A stretch of 64,000 bases of DNA from CAVRUH01 sp963822595. GTDB lineage: Bacteria; Chlamydiota; Chlamydiia; Chlamydiales; Waddliaceae. Both the position numbers and the translations under genes were made by a program. The DNA is taken from the NCBI GenBank assembly GCA_963822595.1, contig CAWGIG010000001.1:310001-374000 (forward strand). The letters are read 5' to 3'. Under the pieces are notes generated by a model. That model was not told where the DNA came from. It worked only from the letters and a program-made list of their open reading frames with translations, and did not search any database. Numbering within the stretch: the stretch's first letter is position 1; the number at the start of each line of letters is the position of its first letter. This document shows, one piece after another, positions 18,242-26,587 of this stretch.

Positions 18242-19081
18242 CTAAGTTATTTTTCCGTAATGAACAATAAAGTCGTTTAGACGCCTTTCGGTTATCGGGA
18301 TTTCCCTGACGTTGCCAGATGATGCGGTCGCCTCAATCAGGTTTTCATTACCACTATAGACCATCACATGAGATATTCTTTCCGGCTTAGTTGTCGAGGC
18401 TGTAAATATAAGATCTCCGGGAGCTAAATCTATAAATGAGCATGGTGTTGCTTTTAAAAACTGATCATGTGCATCTCGTGGAATATCCATGCCATGGATA
18501 CGAAATAGGAGATTAACGAAACCGGAACAATCAATACTCGTTTTAACATGCTTCCAATCAGGTTGGTGGGCACTTCTTCCTCCCCAATAGTAAGGAAAGC
18601 CAATCATTTTTCTTCCATGCTCTAAAATGCTTTGCGCTGTATCTTCTTTTTTTTGAGAACATAGCCAAACATCATTTTTACTAACTTTACCGTTTAAACC
18701 ATCAACAAGCTCTACAATCCAATGATCAGGGAATTCTTGGATTCCTAAAAGACGGGTTCCGATCGAAACTGTAAAGGGAATGCTGGATTCGATCTGCGCC
18801 CACAGCGATTTGACGATAAGATTGTATTGTGGAATGTTTTGCGTTGGTCGGAGAAATTCTTTTTTTACCCATCCTGGGTATCCTGCCCAAGAGCCATCAG
18901 GAAGGCATTTTAACTGTTCGATAGCTTTGATAAACACCCAATCGTCTTGTTCTTTTTCAACAACAACGTGTTCACCATAGAGGAGTTGGGTTTCTAGTTT
19001 GTAATCGATACCCTCGAAAACGGTATTTTCAAAGGGTTCTCTTCTTAAATCGATAACAGGTCTATTTACAAGAAAATTCAT
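18242..19081 (-). CDS. NlpC/P60 family cell-wall hydrolase with SH3-like domains
   Basis: Protein of 279 aa with no obvious signal peptide. The N-terminal half (about residues 8-150) looks like two bacterial SH3 modules (PGWVKKEFLRP is typical). The C-terminal half is an NlpC/P60 papain-like domain with catalytic Cys in SIDCSGFVNLLF (about residue 185) and His in ISHVMVYSG (about 237). The family cleaves peptidoglycan stem peptides, usually gamma-D-Glu-diamino acid bonds. In chlamydiae an NlpC homologue has been connected with septal peptidoglycan remodelling. Palindromes flank it on both sides. Export would need a non-classical route. Confidence 0.9.
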   Translation of the reverse strand: MNFLVNRPVIDLRREPFENTVFEGIDYKLETQLLYGEHVVVEKEQDDWVFIKAIEQLKCLPDGSWAGYPGWVKKEFLRPTQNIPQYNLIVKSLWAQIESSIPFTVSIGTRLLGIQEFPDHWIVELVDGLNGKVSKNDVWLCSQKKEDTAQSILEHGRKMIGFPYYWGGRSAHQPDWKHVKTSIDCSGFVNLLFRIHGMDIPRDAHDQFLKATPCSFIDLAPGDLIFTASTTKPERISHVMVYSGNENLIEATASSGNVREIPITERRLNDFIVHYGKIT

Positions 19082-19104
19082 TTGTAATTCCTTCTGTTTT
19101 CAGC

Positions 19105-19198
19105 AATGGACGACATGGACTGAATGGACTGCATGGACGACATGGACAGAAGTTTGTCCATGATGTCCATGTCGTCCATTCAGTCCATGTCGTCCATT
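19105..19198. repeat. period-9 palindrome, family B copy 2, overlapping rnhB
   Basis: About 94 bp. The arms are tandem ATGGACNNN units, five on the left and four to five on the right, facing each other around GAAGTT. The right arm overlaps the 3' end of rnhB, so the last codons and the stop of that gene (ATG-GAC-GAC-ATG-GAC-TGA) are repeat units. The same design occurs at 4611-4702. Confidence 0.9.
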
Positions 19199-19860
19199 TC
19201 TTTTTCTTCGAGCAGTTTAAAAGACATCCTGTGTATCATGCATGGGCCATATTTTGCAATAGCTTCGCGATGCTTTAGCGTTCCGTAGCCTTTATGATCT
19301 TTGAAACCATATTCAGGCCAGGTGCGATCATGCTCTTCCATGATTCGATCGCGCGTCTCTTTTGCAATAATCGATGCAGCCGCAATGGATTGCGAAAGGG
19401 AATCGCCACCGATAATTTTTTTTGAAGGAATAGGAGACGGAAGTTTCATTCCATCGACTAAGAGGATATCAGGTGTTACCGCTAATTTAGCAATCGCCTG
19501 TAACATCGCTTGTATGGTGGCTTGAAGGATATTTATTTTATCGATTTCTTCATGAGAAATGATACCGATTCCATAAATAACACTGGAATTCGATGTCAGT
19601 TCTTGAAAAAGTTCCGCTCTTTTTTTTGCGGACAACTTTTTACTGTCATCGATTCCCGGAAAAAATAGATTTTGAGGAATAATACAGGAAGCAGCAACTA
19701 CAGGACCGGCTAAGGGTCCGCGTCCTGCTTCATCTACTCCTGCAATGTGCTGAAAGCCGCCTTGACGGGCTTCCTCTTCGAAAAGATTAAGCTGTCGAAG
19801 GCGTTTTAGCTCACTACGCTTTATCGGCTGTTGGCTCAACAGAGGCATCGGGGGTCTCAT
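19180..19860 (-). CDS. rnhB: ribonuclease HII
   Basis: Removes RNA from RNA-DNA hybrids and misincorporated ribonucleotides. Catalytic residues sit in IAGVDEAGRGPLAGPVV (Asp/Glu near residue 43), DILLVDGMKL and DRTWPEYGFKDHKGYGT. The protein is 226 aa. The final residues MDDMD are encoded by the palindromic repeat that overlaps the gene, so the natural C-terminus was probably replaced. The start at 19860 lies inside rplS (47-nt overlap); an internal ATG at 19848 is an alternative, and neither has a clear ribosome-binding site. Last gene of the rpmE-prfA-prmC-ffh-rpsP-trmD-rplS-rnhB run. Confidence 0.94.
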   Translation of the reverse strand: MRPPMPLLSQQPIKRSELKRLRQLNLFEEEARQGGFQHIAGVDEAGRGPLAGPVVAASCIIPQNLFFPGIDDSKKLSAKKRAELFQELTSNSSVIYGIGIISHEEIDKINILQATIQAMLQAIAKLAVTPDILLVDGMKLPSPIPSKKIIGGDSLSQSIAAASIIAKETRDRIMEEHDRTWPEYGFKDHKGYGTLKHREAIAKYGPCMIHRMSFKLLEEKEMDDMD

Positions 19861-20248
19861 TCTCTATTGTTGAGTGTTCCTCGTCCTCTTTATGTGCGCC
19901 AAATAGGCCTTTAACTTTAGATTTTTTGCCGTAGCTACCGATGAGGTAGTTCAGCTTTGCTCTTCTTACTTTACCACGCTTCATCACTTCAATCTTTGAA
20001 ATTCTTGGGCTGTGGATCATGAAGATACGTTCCATACCTTCGCCATAGGCGACACGGTGGATAGAAAGCGTTTCTGAAATCCCTGATCCCATGCGTCCGA
20101 TCACTGTTCCGGTAAACATCTGGGTACGTTCTTTTTGCCCTTCGATGATGCGTGTATGAATGCGAACTGTATCACCAACGCTAAATTTTGGGATTTTCTT
20201 TTTAATTTGTCTGGCTTCCAGTTTTTGTATCACTGCTGCTTTGCACAT
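19814..20248 (-). CDS. rplS: 50S ribosomal protein L19
   Basis: Large-subunit protein at the 30S/50S interface. The core (residues 1-115) has FSVGDTVRIHTRIIEGQKER, FTGTVIGRMGSGISETLSI and KVRRAKLNYLI. The tail of about 29 residues is acidic and Thr/Glu-rich (HKEDEEHSTIENETPDASVEP), beyond the usual length. AGGAGAAATAAG precedes the ATG. It sits between trmD and rnhB, the usual rpsP-trmD-rplS order. Confidence 0.95.
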   Translation of the reverse strand: MCKAAVIQKLEARQIKKKIPKFSVGDTVRIHTRIIEGQKERTQMFTGTVIGRMGSGISETLSIHRVAYGEGMERIFMIHSPRISKIEVMKRGKVRRAKLNYLIGSYGKKSKVKGLFGAHKEDEEHSTIENETPDASVEPTADKA

Positions 20249-20267
20249 TTTCTTATTTCTCCTTATT

Positions 20268-20945
20268 CTATGATATATTTTTTACCAACTCAGGGCGTAC
20301 CCGGAGAGTATTTTCTTTTGCTGTTTGATGTCGCCAATCGGCAATTTTCTTATGATCGCCGTTCATGAGCACTTCCGGGACTTCTCTTCCTTCGAAAACC
20401 GGAGGCCGCGTATAGTGAGGACAGTCCAATAATCCATTTTCAAATGAATCTTCATTCGCTGCATCGGGGTGTCCGATCACTCCCGGAATAAACCGGGAAA
20501 CGGCGTCCAGAAGAACAATGGCGGCGGCGCATCCGTTGGTCAAAACGTAATCTCCGATACTAATTTCTTCATCGACTTCCAAGTGGATAGCCCTTTCATC
20601 GATCCCTTCATAATGTCCACACAAGATAATCAGATGTTCTTCCTTTGCGAGATCTCGGCATTTTTTTGCTGTCAATTGATTCCCTTGGGGTGACAAATAA
20701 ATCACTTTGGATTTGGGTGTTTTGACGGAGCGTATGGCCTTCACTACAGGATCGGGCATTAATACCATTCCGGGTCCACCCCCATAGGGGCGATCATCGA
20801 CACGTCGGTGTCGATTCTCGGCAAAGTCTCTGATATCTATTTGATGAATTTCGACAAGCTTGTTCTCAACAGCTCTTTTGATGATGCTTTCATCAAAAGG
20901 GCCTCGAAAGTACTCAGGGAAGAGTGACAAGATATCGAAACGCAT
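20268..20945 (-). CDS. trmD: tRNA (guanine-N1-)-methyltransferase TrmD
   Basis: SPOUT-class enzyme that makes m1G37. The N-terminus MRFDILSLFPEYFRGPFDESI and the RPYGGGPGMVLMPDPV block are characteristic. The knotted SAM site is at about residues 110-150: LCGHYEGIDERAI and EISIGDYVLTNGCAAAIVL. At 225 aa it is normal. It starts 2 nt after the rpsP stop and is followed by rplS. Confidence 0.96.
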   Translation of the reverse strand: MRFDILSLFPEYFRGPFDESIIKRAVENKLVEIHQIDIRDFAENRHRRVDDRPYGGGPGMVLMPDPVVKAIRSVKTPKSKVIYLSPQGNQLTAKKCRDLAKEEHLIILCGHYEGIDERAIHLEVDEEISIGDYVLTNGCAAAIVLLDAVSRFIPGVIGHPDAANEDSFENGLLDCPHYTRPPVFEGREVPEVLMNGDHKKIADWRHQTAKENTLRVRPELVKNIS

Positions 20946-20947
20946 CG

Positions 20948-21292
20948 TTATTTACCGGCTGTTGCTTTTGCTTTTTTACGAGCTTTACGCTTTGCAGCTT
21001 GACTTAGGCGCTGTAGGCGCTCTTTTTCACGCAATCCTTTGATGACTTGCGGTGCTGCGCGGCAGATCAATGCTTCTGCGCTTTCTGTGAGCACAGCGCC
21101 TTGATTGAGCCAGTGTTGGATTCTATCTGCTGCGATATTGAGACCTTTCTCGCTATCACTTTCCAAGGGATCATACCATCCCAAGGATTCGACATATTGT
21201 CCATCGCGTGGATTACGACAATCTGCAACAACCATACGAAAAAAAGGGCGATTTGTACGACCTTGTTTACGCAATCTAATTTTTAACGCCAT
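20948..21292 (-). CDS. rpsP: 30S ribosomal protein S16
   Basis: Small-subunit protein of 114 aa. It begins MALKIRLRKQGRTNRPFFRMV and contains the DGQYVESLGWYDPL block typical of S16. The last 25 residues are a basic Lys/Arg/Ala tail (QAAKRKARKKAKATAGK), longer than in E. coli. Its start overlaps the end of ffh by 10 nt. Confidence 0.96.
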   Translation of the reverse strand: MALKIRLRKQGRTNRPFFRMVVADCRNPRDGQYVESLGWYDPLESDSEKGLNIAADRIQHWLNQGAVLTESAEALICRAAPQVIKGLREKERLQRLSQAAKRKARKKAKATAGK

Positions 21293-22612
21293 AGGGATCC
21301 TCCCATCAACTTATTCAATTGTTTCATATTTGGCATGTTTTTAAAAAACTGTTTGGCTTGTTTAAACGATTTAACAAGCTTATTGACATCATCAATTTTT
21401 GTTCCGCTCCCTTTTGCGATACGCTTTCTACGGGGAACGGAGAGTTCACACCTCTCTGCTCTTTCATCGGGCGTCATCGATTGTATAATCGCTTCGACGC
21501 GATGAAATCCTTTTTCATCAAAATCGAAATCTTTCATGCTAGACATTCCCGGAAGCATCCCAAGAAGACTTTTGAAAGATCCCATTTTTTTGACCATCTG
21601 AATTTGGTTCAGATAATCTTCATAGGTGAAGGTCGCGGTGCGCATCTTTTTTTCTAGCTGCTTTGCTTGGTCTTCATCGAAATGCTCTTGTGCGCGACGC
21701 ACAAGGTTGATTGTATCTCCCATTCCGAGGATGCGATCGGCCATCGAACGTGGATTGAACGGCTGGATGTCATCCATTTTTTCACCGATACCCTCAAATT
21801 TCAGGGGTTTGCCGGTGACTTCACGGATGGAAATGGCCGCTCCGCCTCGCATATTGCTATCGAGCATTGTCAGGATAGTTCCATCGATCGCAATTCTCTT
21901 GTTGAATTCGGCTGCAACAGTGACGGCATCTTGACCGGTTGCTGCGTTGGCAACAAAGAGAATTTCGTTCGGTGTCAGGGCGCTTTTAATTTGTTCCAAC
22001 TGCTTCATGAGGTCGTCATCGATATGTAAACGTCCGGCAGTGTCGACGATCAGTAGATCGAAGTTTTCCTTCTTGGCCTTTTCTAAAGCAGCTTTGGCGA
22101 CTTTAACAGGATCGGATTCTCCGGCGATGGTGAATACAGGAACTTGAATCGATTCGCCCAATGTTTGGAGTTGCAATATCGCTGCGGGACGTTGGAGATC
22201 GCAAGCAGCAATTAAGGGTTTTGTGCACTCGTTTTTGTTTGAGGAGGTATTTTGCGAGCTTAGCGCAGTGCGTCGTTTTCCCTGAGCCTTGCAAACCGCA
22301 AACCATGATCACAGAAGGCTTTCCGGTAAGATTAAGCTTTGCCTCCCCTCCCCCCATTAATTCGATTAATTCGTCGTGGACGATTTTAATGAATTGCTGT
22401 CCAGGAGTTACCGATTTAACGACATCATCGCCGACAGCTTTCTCTTTGAGACGCTTTACTAGCGTTTTCGCAACGCTATAATTGACGTCAGCTTCGAGCA
22501 GCGCCAAGCGAACCTCGCTGACGGCTTCTGCGATATTGTCTTCGGAGAGAGTCTTTTTCCCACTTAATTTGGAGAAAAGTCCCTGCATTTTTTCTGTTAG
22601 TGCGCCAAACAT
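21283..22612 (-). CDS. ffh: signal recognition particle protein Ffh, frameshifted
   Basis: SRP54 homologue that targets membrane proteins with SRP RNA and FtsY. The gene is split into two overlapping frames. The upstream part (from 22612) holds the N domain and P-loop CGLQGSGKTTHCAKLAKYL. The downstream part resumes with KPLIAACDLQRPAAILQL and carries DTAGRLHIDDDLM and the methionine-rich M domain (LLGMLPGMSSM). Removing one base from the run of four T at 22219-22222 (AAAA on the coding strand) restores a single frame of about 440 aa. Ffh is essential, so a sequence error is the simplest reading; a real mutation or recoding is not excluded. Confidence 0.88.
22219..22222 (-). other. apparent +1 frameshift site in ffh
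   Basis: Run of four identical bases where the N-terminal frame (KYLLKQKRVHK) and the C-terminal frame (KPLIAACDLQRPAA) of Ffh meet. Deleting one base joins them. No strong slippery-site architecture is seen. Confidence 0.7.
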
Positions 22613-22656
22613 AGGTTAAATATAGCTAAATTTATGAGGATAGGATACTTAAAAAA

Positions 22657-23507
22657 TCATTCAATTTCAAGCAAAAAGAACCTTTCTTTTCCAGACCAAT
22701 CATTTTGTGTTTCCGCCCGCCTCCATTGAGGGGGTAAAAAGAGGGTCCGAAGGGCTTCTCCTTGCCGGTGGCCAATCTCTAGCCAGGCTTTAGCTCCAGG
22801 GAGCAGGTATTCGCGAAGTTCAGCAGACAACCTGCTGTAAAATTCGAGGCCTGACGGACCTGAAACTAAGGCTGATTTAGGTTCAAAATTCTTAACTTCC
22901 GGGTCAAGCGCTGAAAACTCACTTTCGGCAATATAAGGAGGATTACATACAAAAAAGTCGGTTTTTTTTCCGGAAAAGGGAGAAAATATGTCCCCTATGC
23001 AGAAAAGTAACATCCACTTCATTCAATTTCGCGTTTTGTTTTGCCACATCCAGCGCTTTTTCGGATATATCTGAAAGGATCACGTTAAGCTGAGGAAACC
23101 GTTTTTTAATGGCGATTCCAATGCAACCGGAGCCGCAACAGACATCCCATAGCGTTTTGCCTTCTAAATTTTCTTTTGAAAGTTCTTGAATTATTTTGTC
23201 GGTCAGGATTTCAGTCTCTTGCCTTGGTATAAGAACATCGGGAGTCAGTTGTATTTTGCAATCAAGAAAGTCGACGACGCCGGAAATGTATTGAGTGGGT
23301 TCTCGTTTTCCACGTCTTTCGATAGCAGAACGGCATTTCATAATTTCCGGCTTCGGTCAAAGGACGTTCGAAGTTCAAATAGATGTCTAAGCGTTTAAAG
23401 TTGAAAGCATCGCTGATGACCTCCTCAGCTTGCCTACGGGCGTTTTCGACCCCTTTTTGCTCAAGATATTGAGTCGATTTTTGGACAATGTCTAAAAGGG
23501 TAAGCAT
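22657..23507 (-). CDS. prmC: peptide chain release factor methyltransferase PrmC, two frameshifts
   Basis: Methylates the glutamine of the GGQ motif in release factors. Three consecutive frames together make one PrmC. The first piece (from 23507) has the N-terminal helical domain to FERPLTEA; the second resumes at IMKCRSAIERRGKREPTQYI and has the SAM motif DVCCGSGCIGIAI; the third has the catalytic VCNPPYIAESE. One extra base near 23346-23350 (CCGG) and one in the C run 22992-22995 explain both breaks. It sits beside prfA, its substrate, the standard pairing. Either a sequence error or a decayed gene. Confidence 0.87.
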
Positions 23508-24574
23508 TAGATCTCTTCGAGTCGTTTTTTGTGATAGAATTGCACGAGCGACTGGGTCAGCTCATGGAGATCCCCTTCCATCACTCGATCTAAATTATAT
23601 CGGGTGTACTCAATGCGGTGATCTGTGATTCTGTTTTGAGAGAAATTGTAGGTTCGAATGCGTTCGGATCGATCCCCGCTTCCCACCTGGCGAGCTCTGT
23701 CTGAGGCGCGCTCGGCGTCTTTTTTCTGTTGTTCGGCTTCGGCAATGCGGGCTTTCAAAAGACGCATCGCTTTGTCTTTATTTTTATGCTGGCTTCGTTC
23801 TTCCTGACAATAAACAACAATTCCCGTAGGGAGGTGAGTTAAACGGACGGCGCTATCGGTGGTGTTGACGTGCTGTCCGCCGGCACCGGAAGATCGATAA
23901 GTATCGACGCGTAAATCTTTTTCATCGATTTTTACCTCTTGCTCCTCATCAGGCTCCAACAATACGGCTACAGTGATAGCTGAAGTATGGACTCTCCCCT
24001 GAGCTTCTGTTGCTGGTACGCGCTGAACGCGATGGGTACCGCCTTCATAGCGAAGAAATCGATAGGCTCCAGGTCCGGAAAGGACCATCACATATTCTTT
24101 GTAACCGCCGATTTCCGATTCTGTGCATGAGAGTTCTTCATAGCGCCACTTCATTTTATCGGCAAACATTTTGTACATGCGGATGCAGTCTCCGACGAAT
24201 AAGGCAGCTTCGTCGCCTCCTGTACCTGCGCGCAATTCTAAGATGGCATTACGATTGTCATTGGGGTCAGGGGGAATAAGGAGACCTTCAAGTTTGACTT
24301 GATTCTCCTCAATCTGATCGTTGAGAGATAGGATATCTTCTTCCAAAACGGCTCGAAATTCGGGATCTCTCTCTGATTTGAGAAGATCGCGATTATTTTC
24401 GAGCTGTTTTTGAGATTCTATGATGGTATTCCAAACAGTCTGAACATCGATTAAATAGGAATGTTCCTGCATGAGGTTGCGATATTTTTTCTGATCGCTA
24501 ATCACGCCGGGTTGTCCAAGAGCATCCTCGATTTCCGGGAGACGAGACAATAGCTTTTGGACTTTATTTTCCAT
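23507..24574 (-). CDS. prfA: peptide chain release factor 1
   Basis: Reads UAA and UAG stop codons and triggers peptidyl-tRNA hydrolysis. The catalytic loop is SSGAGGQHVNTTDSAVRLTH (GGQ near residue 235). The stop-codon-reading tripeptide is PAT in HRVQRVPATEAQGRVHTSA, matching the PxT of RF1 rather than the SPF of RF2. Domain 3 includes SERIRTYNFSQNRITDHRI. Length 355 aa is normal. Its last base is the first base of the prmC start, so the two are tightly coupled. Confidence 0.96.
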   Translation of the reverse strand: MENKVQKLLSRLPEIEDALGQPGVISDQKKYRNLMQEHSYLIDVQTVWNTIIESQKQLENNRDLLKSERDPEFRAVLEEDILSLNDQIEENQVKLEGLLIPPDPNDNRNAILELRAGTGGDEAALFVGDCIRMYKMFADKMKWRYEELSCTESEIGGYKEYVMVLSGPGAYRFLRYEGGTHRVQRVPATEAQGRVHTSAITVAVLLEPDEEQEVKIDEKDLRVDTYRSSGAGGQHVNTTDSAVRLTHLPTGIVVYCQEERSQHKNKDKAMRLLKARIAEAEQQKKDAERASDRARQVGSGDRSERIRTYNFSQNRITDHRIEYTRYNLDRVMEGDLHELTQSLVQFYHKKRLEEI

Positions 24575-24599
24575 CGATAAACTCTTTCCCTACAGGAAA

Positions 24600-24860
24600 T
24601 TATTTTTTATTTTTTTCTTCAGCAGCTGTATAACGTTTTTGGAATTTTGCCACACGGCCTTCAGAGTCAGCTAACTTGTTGCTTCCTGTGAAGTAAGGGT
24701 GTGATGCAGAAGATACAGACAAACGGCAAACAGGGTATGTTTTCCCTTTATAAGTGTCTGTTTCATCAGTCTGCAGCGTCGAACCGCAAACAAATTTGTG
24801 TCCTGTTGAAGAGTCTACAAAAAGGACTTCCTGATATTTTGGATGAGTATTTTCTTTCAT
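24600..24860 (-). CDS. rpmE2: 50S ribosomal protein L31 type B
   Basis: Protein of 86 aa beginning MKENTHPKYQEVLFVDSSTG, with SSASHPYFTGSNKLADSEGRV, the type B signature. It lacks the CxxC zinc pairs of type A L31. It has its own promoter at 24887-24915 and ribosome-binding site CGGAG. It is the first gene of the run toward rnhB. Confidence 0.95.
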   Translation of the reverse strand: MKENTHPKYQEVLFVDSSTGHKFVCGSTLQTDETDTYKGKTYPVCRLSVSSASHPYFTGSNKLADSEGRVAKFQKRYTAAEEKNKK

Positions 24861-24886
24861 ATTATGCTCCGATTTATAAAGGTCAC

Positions 24887-24915
24887 ATTATACGTATCCA
24901 CAGGATAAGATTCAA
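24887..24915 (-). promoter_or_regulatory. putative promoter of rpmE2 and its operon
   Basis: On the minus strand: TTGAAT (24915-24910), a 17-nt spacer and a perfect TATAAT (24892-24887). It gives a leader of about 20 nt before the rpmE2 ATG. Confidence 0.6.
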
Positions 24916-24967
24916 GGAGTAAAAATAAACTGCTTAAAAAACATCAATTTTGTATAATCTCGTCCAT

Positions 24968-25864
24968 ATGAAATATACACTCACACAAACGCCAATGAGC
25001 CCCGAATTTACTCCGAAAGTGATTCGAAACCTCATTTTCCTCACCATAGGAATCACCCTATTTTCAGCATTTCTGGAACCCATTTTTTTCAGTCTATTGG
25101 GTGTTTCGGGACCACAGGATTGGTTCAGTCTTTCTTGGTATGGCTTAACCCAATGGAAGTTTTGGCAACCCATCACCTATTTATTTGTCCTTCCTGAAGG
25201 ATACCAAGGGATCACATTCAGCCTCCTGCTGTCTTTAGCTTTCCAAATGTATATCGTTTGGATAGTGGGTTCTATTGTGCAAAATCTTGTCGGATCAAAA
25301 TCTTTTATCTATTTTTATTTTGGCGTTGGAATCCTTTCAGGGCTACTCACCACGCTTATAGGAACGAACTATCTTCTCGGTCCCGGACCTGTTATTCTAG
25401 CTCTGCTAACAGTCTGGATGATGATTTCGCCTAATCTGGAAATCCTTTTATTGCTGATGTTCCCCGTCAAGATCAAATGGTTAACGGTAGCAACCTTAGC
25501 CGGTATTTTTCTGATCTATCTATCAAAATTAGATTTTGTTTACATGACTTTCTACTTATCCGGAGCACTCATCGGCTACATTTATGCTGCCATTGCCTGG
25601 GGATTGTCGAGTCCCTTTGCCTGGACCGAAAAAATAGACCGTTATTTGAATGGCTTTGGAACGAGGATGAATCTAAAAAAGAATCAAACCATAGATTCAT
25701 CCAAGATCATCAACTTCAAGACGGGAGAACCCGACATGGCTGATGATGACCGTTTTGTCGATGTCATGCTAACAAAAATTTCAAAGTATGGGGAGAGCTC
25801 GCTCTCTTGGAGCGAGCGACGCCGTCTTGACAGCATCTCGAAAAAGAAAGCCCAGAAAAAGTAA
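24968..25864 (+). CDS. rhomboid-like membrane protein without catalytic residues
   Basis: Protein of 298 aa with about six membrane segments between residues 20 and 215 in the rhomboid layout. The GxSG catalytic motif is replaced by GPGPVILALL, and the TM6 histidine by Tyr in TFYLSGALIGYIYA, so proteolysis is not expected. The C-terminal motif VDVMLTKISKYGESSLSWSERR resembles the short tail ('ILDKISxxGxxSLxxxE') seen after many bacterial rhomboids. Start placed at the ATG 24968; the TTG at 24950 lies inside a TATAAT-like box (24953-24958). That box would give an almost leaderless transcript. Confidence 0.75.
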   Translation: MKYTLTQTPMSPEFTPKVIRNLIFLTIGITLFSAFLEPIFFSLLGVSGPQDWFSLSWYGLTQWKFWQPITYLFVLPEGYQGITFSLLLSLAFQMYIVWIVGSIVQNLVGSKSFIYFYFGVGILSGLLTTLIGTNYLLGPGPVILALLTVWMMISPNLEILLLLMFPVKIKWLTVATLAGIFLIYLSKLDFVYMTFYLSGALIGYIYAAIAWGLSSPFAWTEKIDRYLNGFGTRMNLKKNQTIDSSKIINFKTGEPDMADDDRFVDVMLTKISKYGESSLSWSERRRLDSISKKKAQKK

Positions 25865-25868
25865 AGTT

Positions 25869-26447
25869 TTATGGAACAATTTTGTAAAGGTTACCTTTTT
25901 CCACCGGACCTCTCTTAAAATATATCTCTTGTAGAGTTATCTTCTTCAATAGAGGATCGGGAATCTGAAGTGCCGCCATCGTAGCTTTTCCAAGATCCCC
26001 TATTTTATACATCCCCCTAGCTAATGATTGAAACTTCAATCCCCTAATCGTATCATTTCTAAAGGCAAATATTTGTATATATGCTTCTTTGAATTTATCC
26101 TTTTCAGGTACCTCCGTATGTAATCCTTGAGCTATTAACTTAAGGTTTGAATTTACAGATGCAACTCTCCCTACTTTCCTAGCCGTCTTTTGAAAATGTT
26201 GCGACTCATTGGCGTCAATCTTTGCCAGAACATTTTCTACTTGAGCTGGATTTGATAACTGATTAGCCAATTCCCTAGCCCCCACAAACTTTCCATTTCT
26301 TGCCATTGAAAAAGCGATCATCATAATTCCACCTTCTCTAGCATTTATGGTTGGTAAACTTTTTGCTGTCTCAATAGCTCTTTCGTAGTCTCCTATATTT
26401 ACATAGTCAAACATCGAAAGTGGATTTTGAGCTGAAGGATTAATCAT
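25869..26447 (-). CDS. hypothetical alpha-helical repeat protein
   Basis: Protein of 192 aa. It contains repeated blocks of the form 'G-(D/K)-x3-A-x3-A' (NIGDYERAIETAKSLP; ARNGKFVGARELANQL; KIGDLGKATMAALQI), suggesting degenerate TPR-like helical pairs. No signal peptide or membrane segment is seen. The family is unknown. A strong promoter (26473-26501) and AAGGAG precede it. It converges with the rhomboid-like gene (4-nt gap) and diverges from the 26588 gene. Its repeats and strong promoter would suit a lineage-specific or effector-type protein, but this is inference. Confidence 0.7.
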   Translation of the reverse strand: MINPSAQNPLSMFDYVNIGDYERAIETAKSLPTINAREGGIMMIAFSMARNGKFVGARELANQLSNPAQVENVLAKIDANESQHFQKTARKVGRVASVNSNLKLIAQGLHTEVPEKDKFKEAYIQIFAFRNDTIRGLKFQSLARGMYKIGDLGKATMAALQIPDPLLKKITLQEIYFKRGPVEKGNLYKIVP

Positions 26448-26472
26448 GAAACACTCCTTGTTATTTTTAAAT

Positions 26473-26501
26473 ATTATAAAGCAAATTCCTTAAAAAGTCA
26501 A
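26473..26501 (-). promoter_or_regulatory. putative strong promoter of the 25869-26447 gene
   Basis: Minus strand: TTGACT (26501-26496), a 17-nt spacer and TATAAT (26478-26473). Near-consensus. Confidence 0.65.
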
Positions 26502-26530
26502 TATGTATTTATTGATATAATTAATAGTTA

Positions 26531-26559
26531 TTGACATAAATCAACATTCATAATATAAT
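26531..26559 (+). promoter_or_regulatory. perfect-consensus promoter of the 26588 gene
   Basis: TTGACA (26531-26536), exactly 17 nt, then TATAAT (26554-26559), followed by AGGTGG and the ATG at 26588. This is the best promoter in the window. It lies back to back with the promoter at 26473-26501. Confidence 0.75.
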
Positions 26560-26587
26560 TATTTAAAATTTTAAAAATAGGTGGAAT

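Noticed and set aside
22219..23350. Programmed frameshifting in ffh and prmC
   Set aside because: No conserved slippery site with stimulatory structure is evident, and such recoding is not known to me for either gene; sequence error is simpler.
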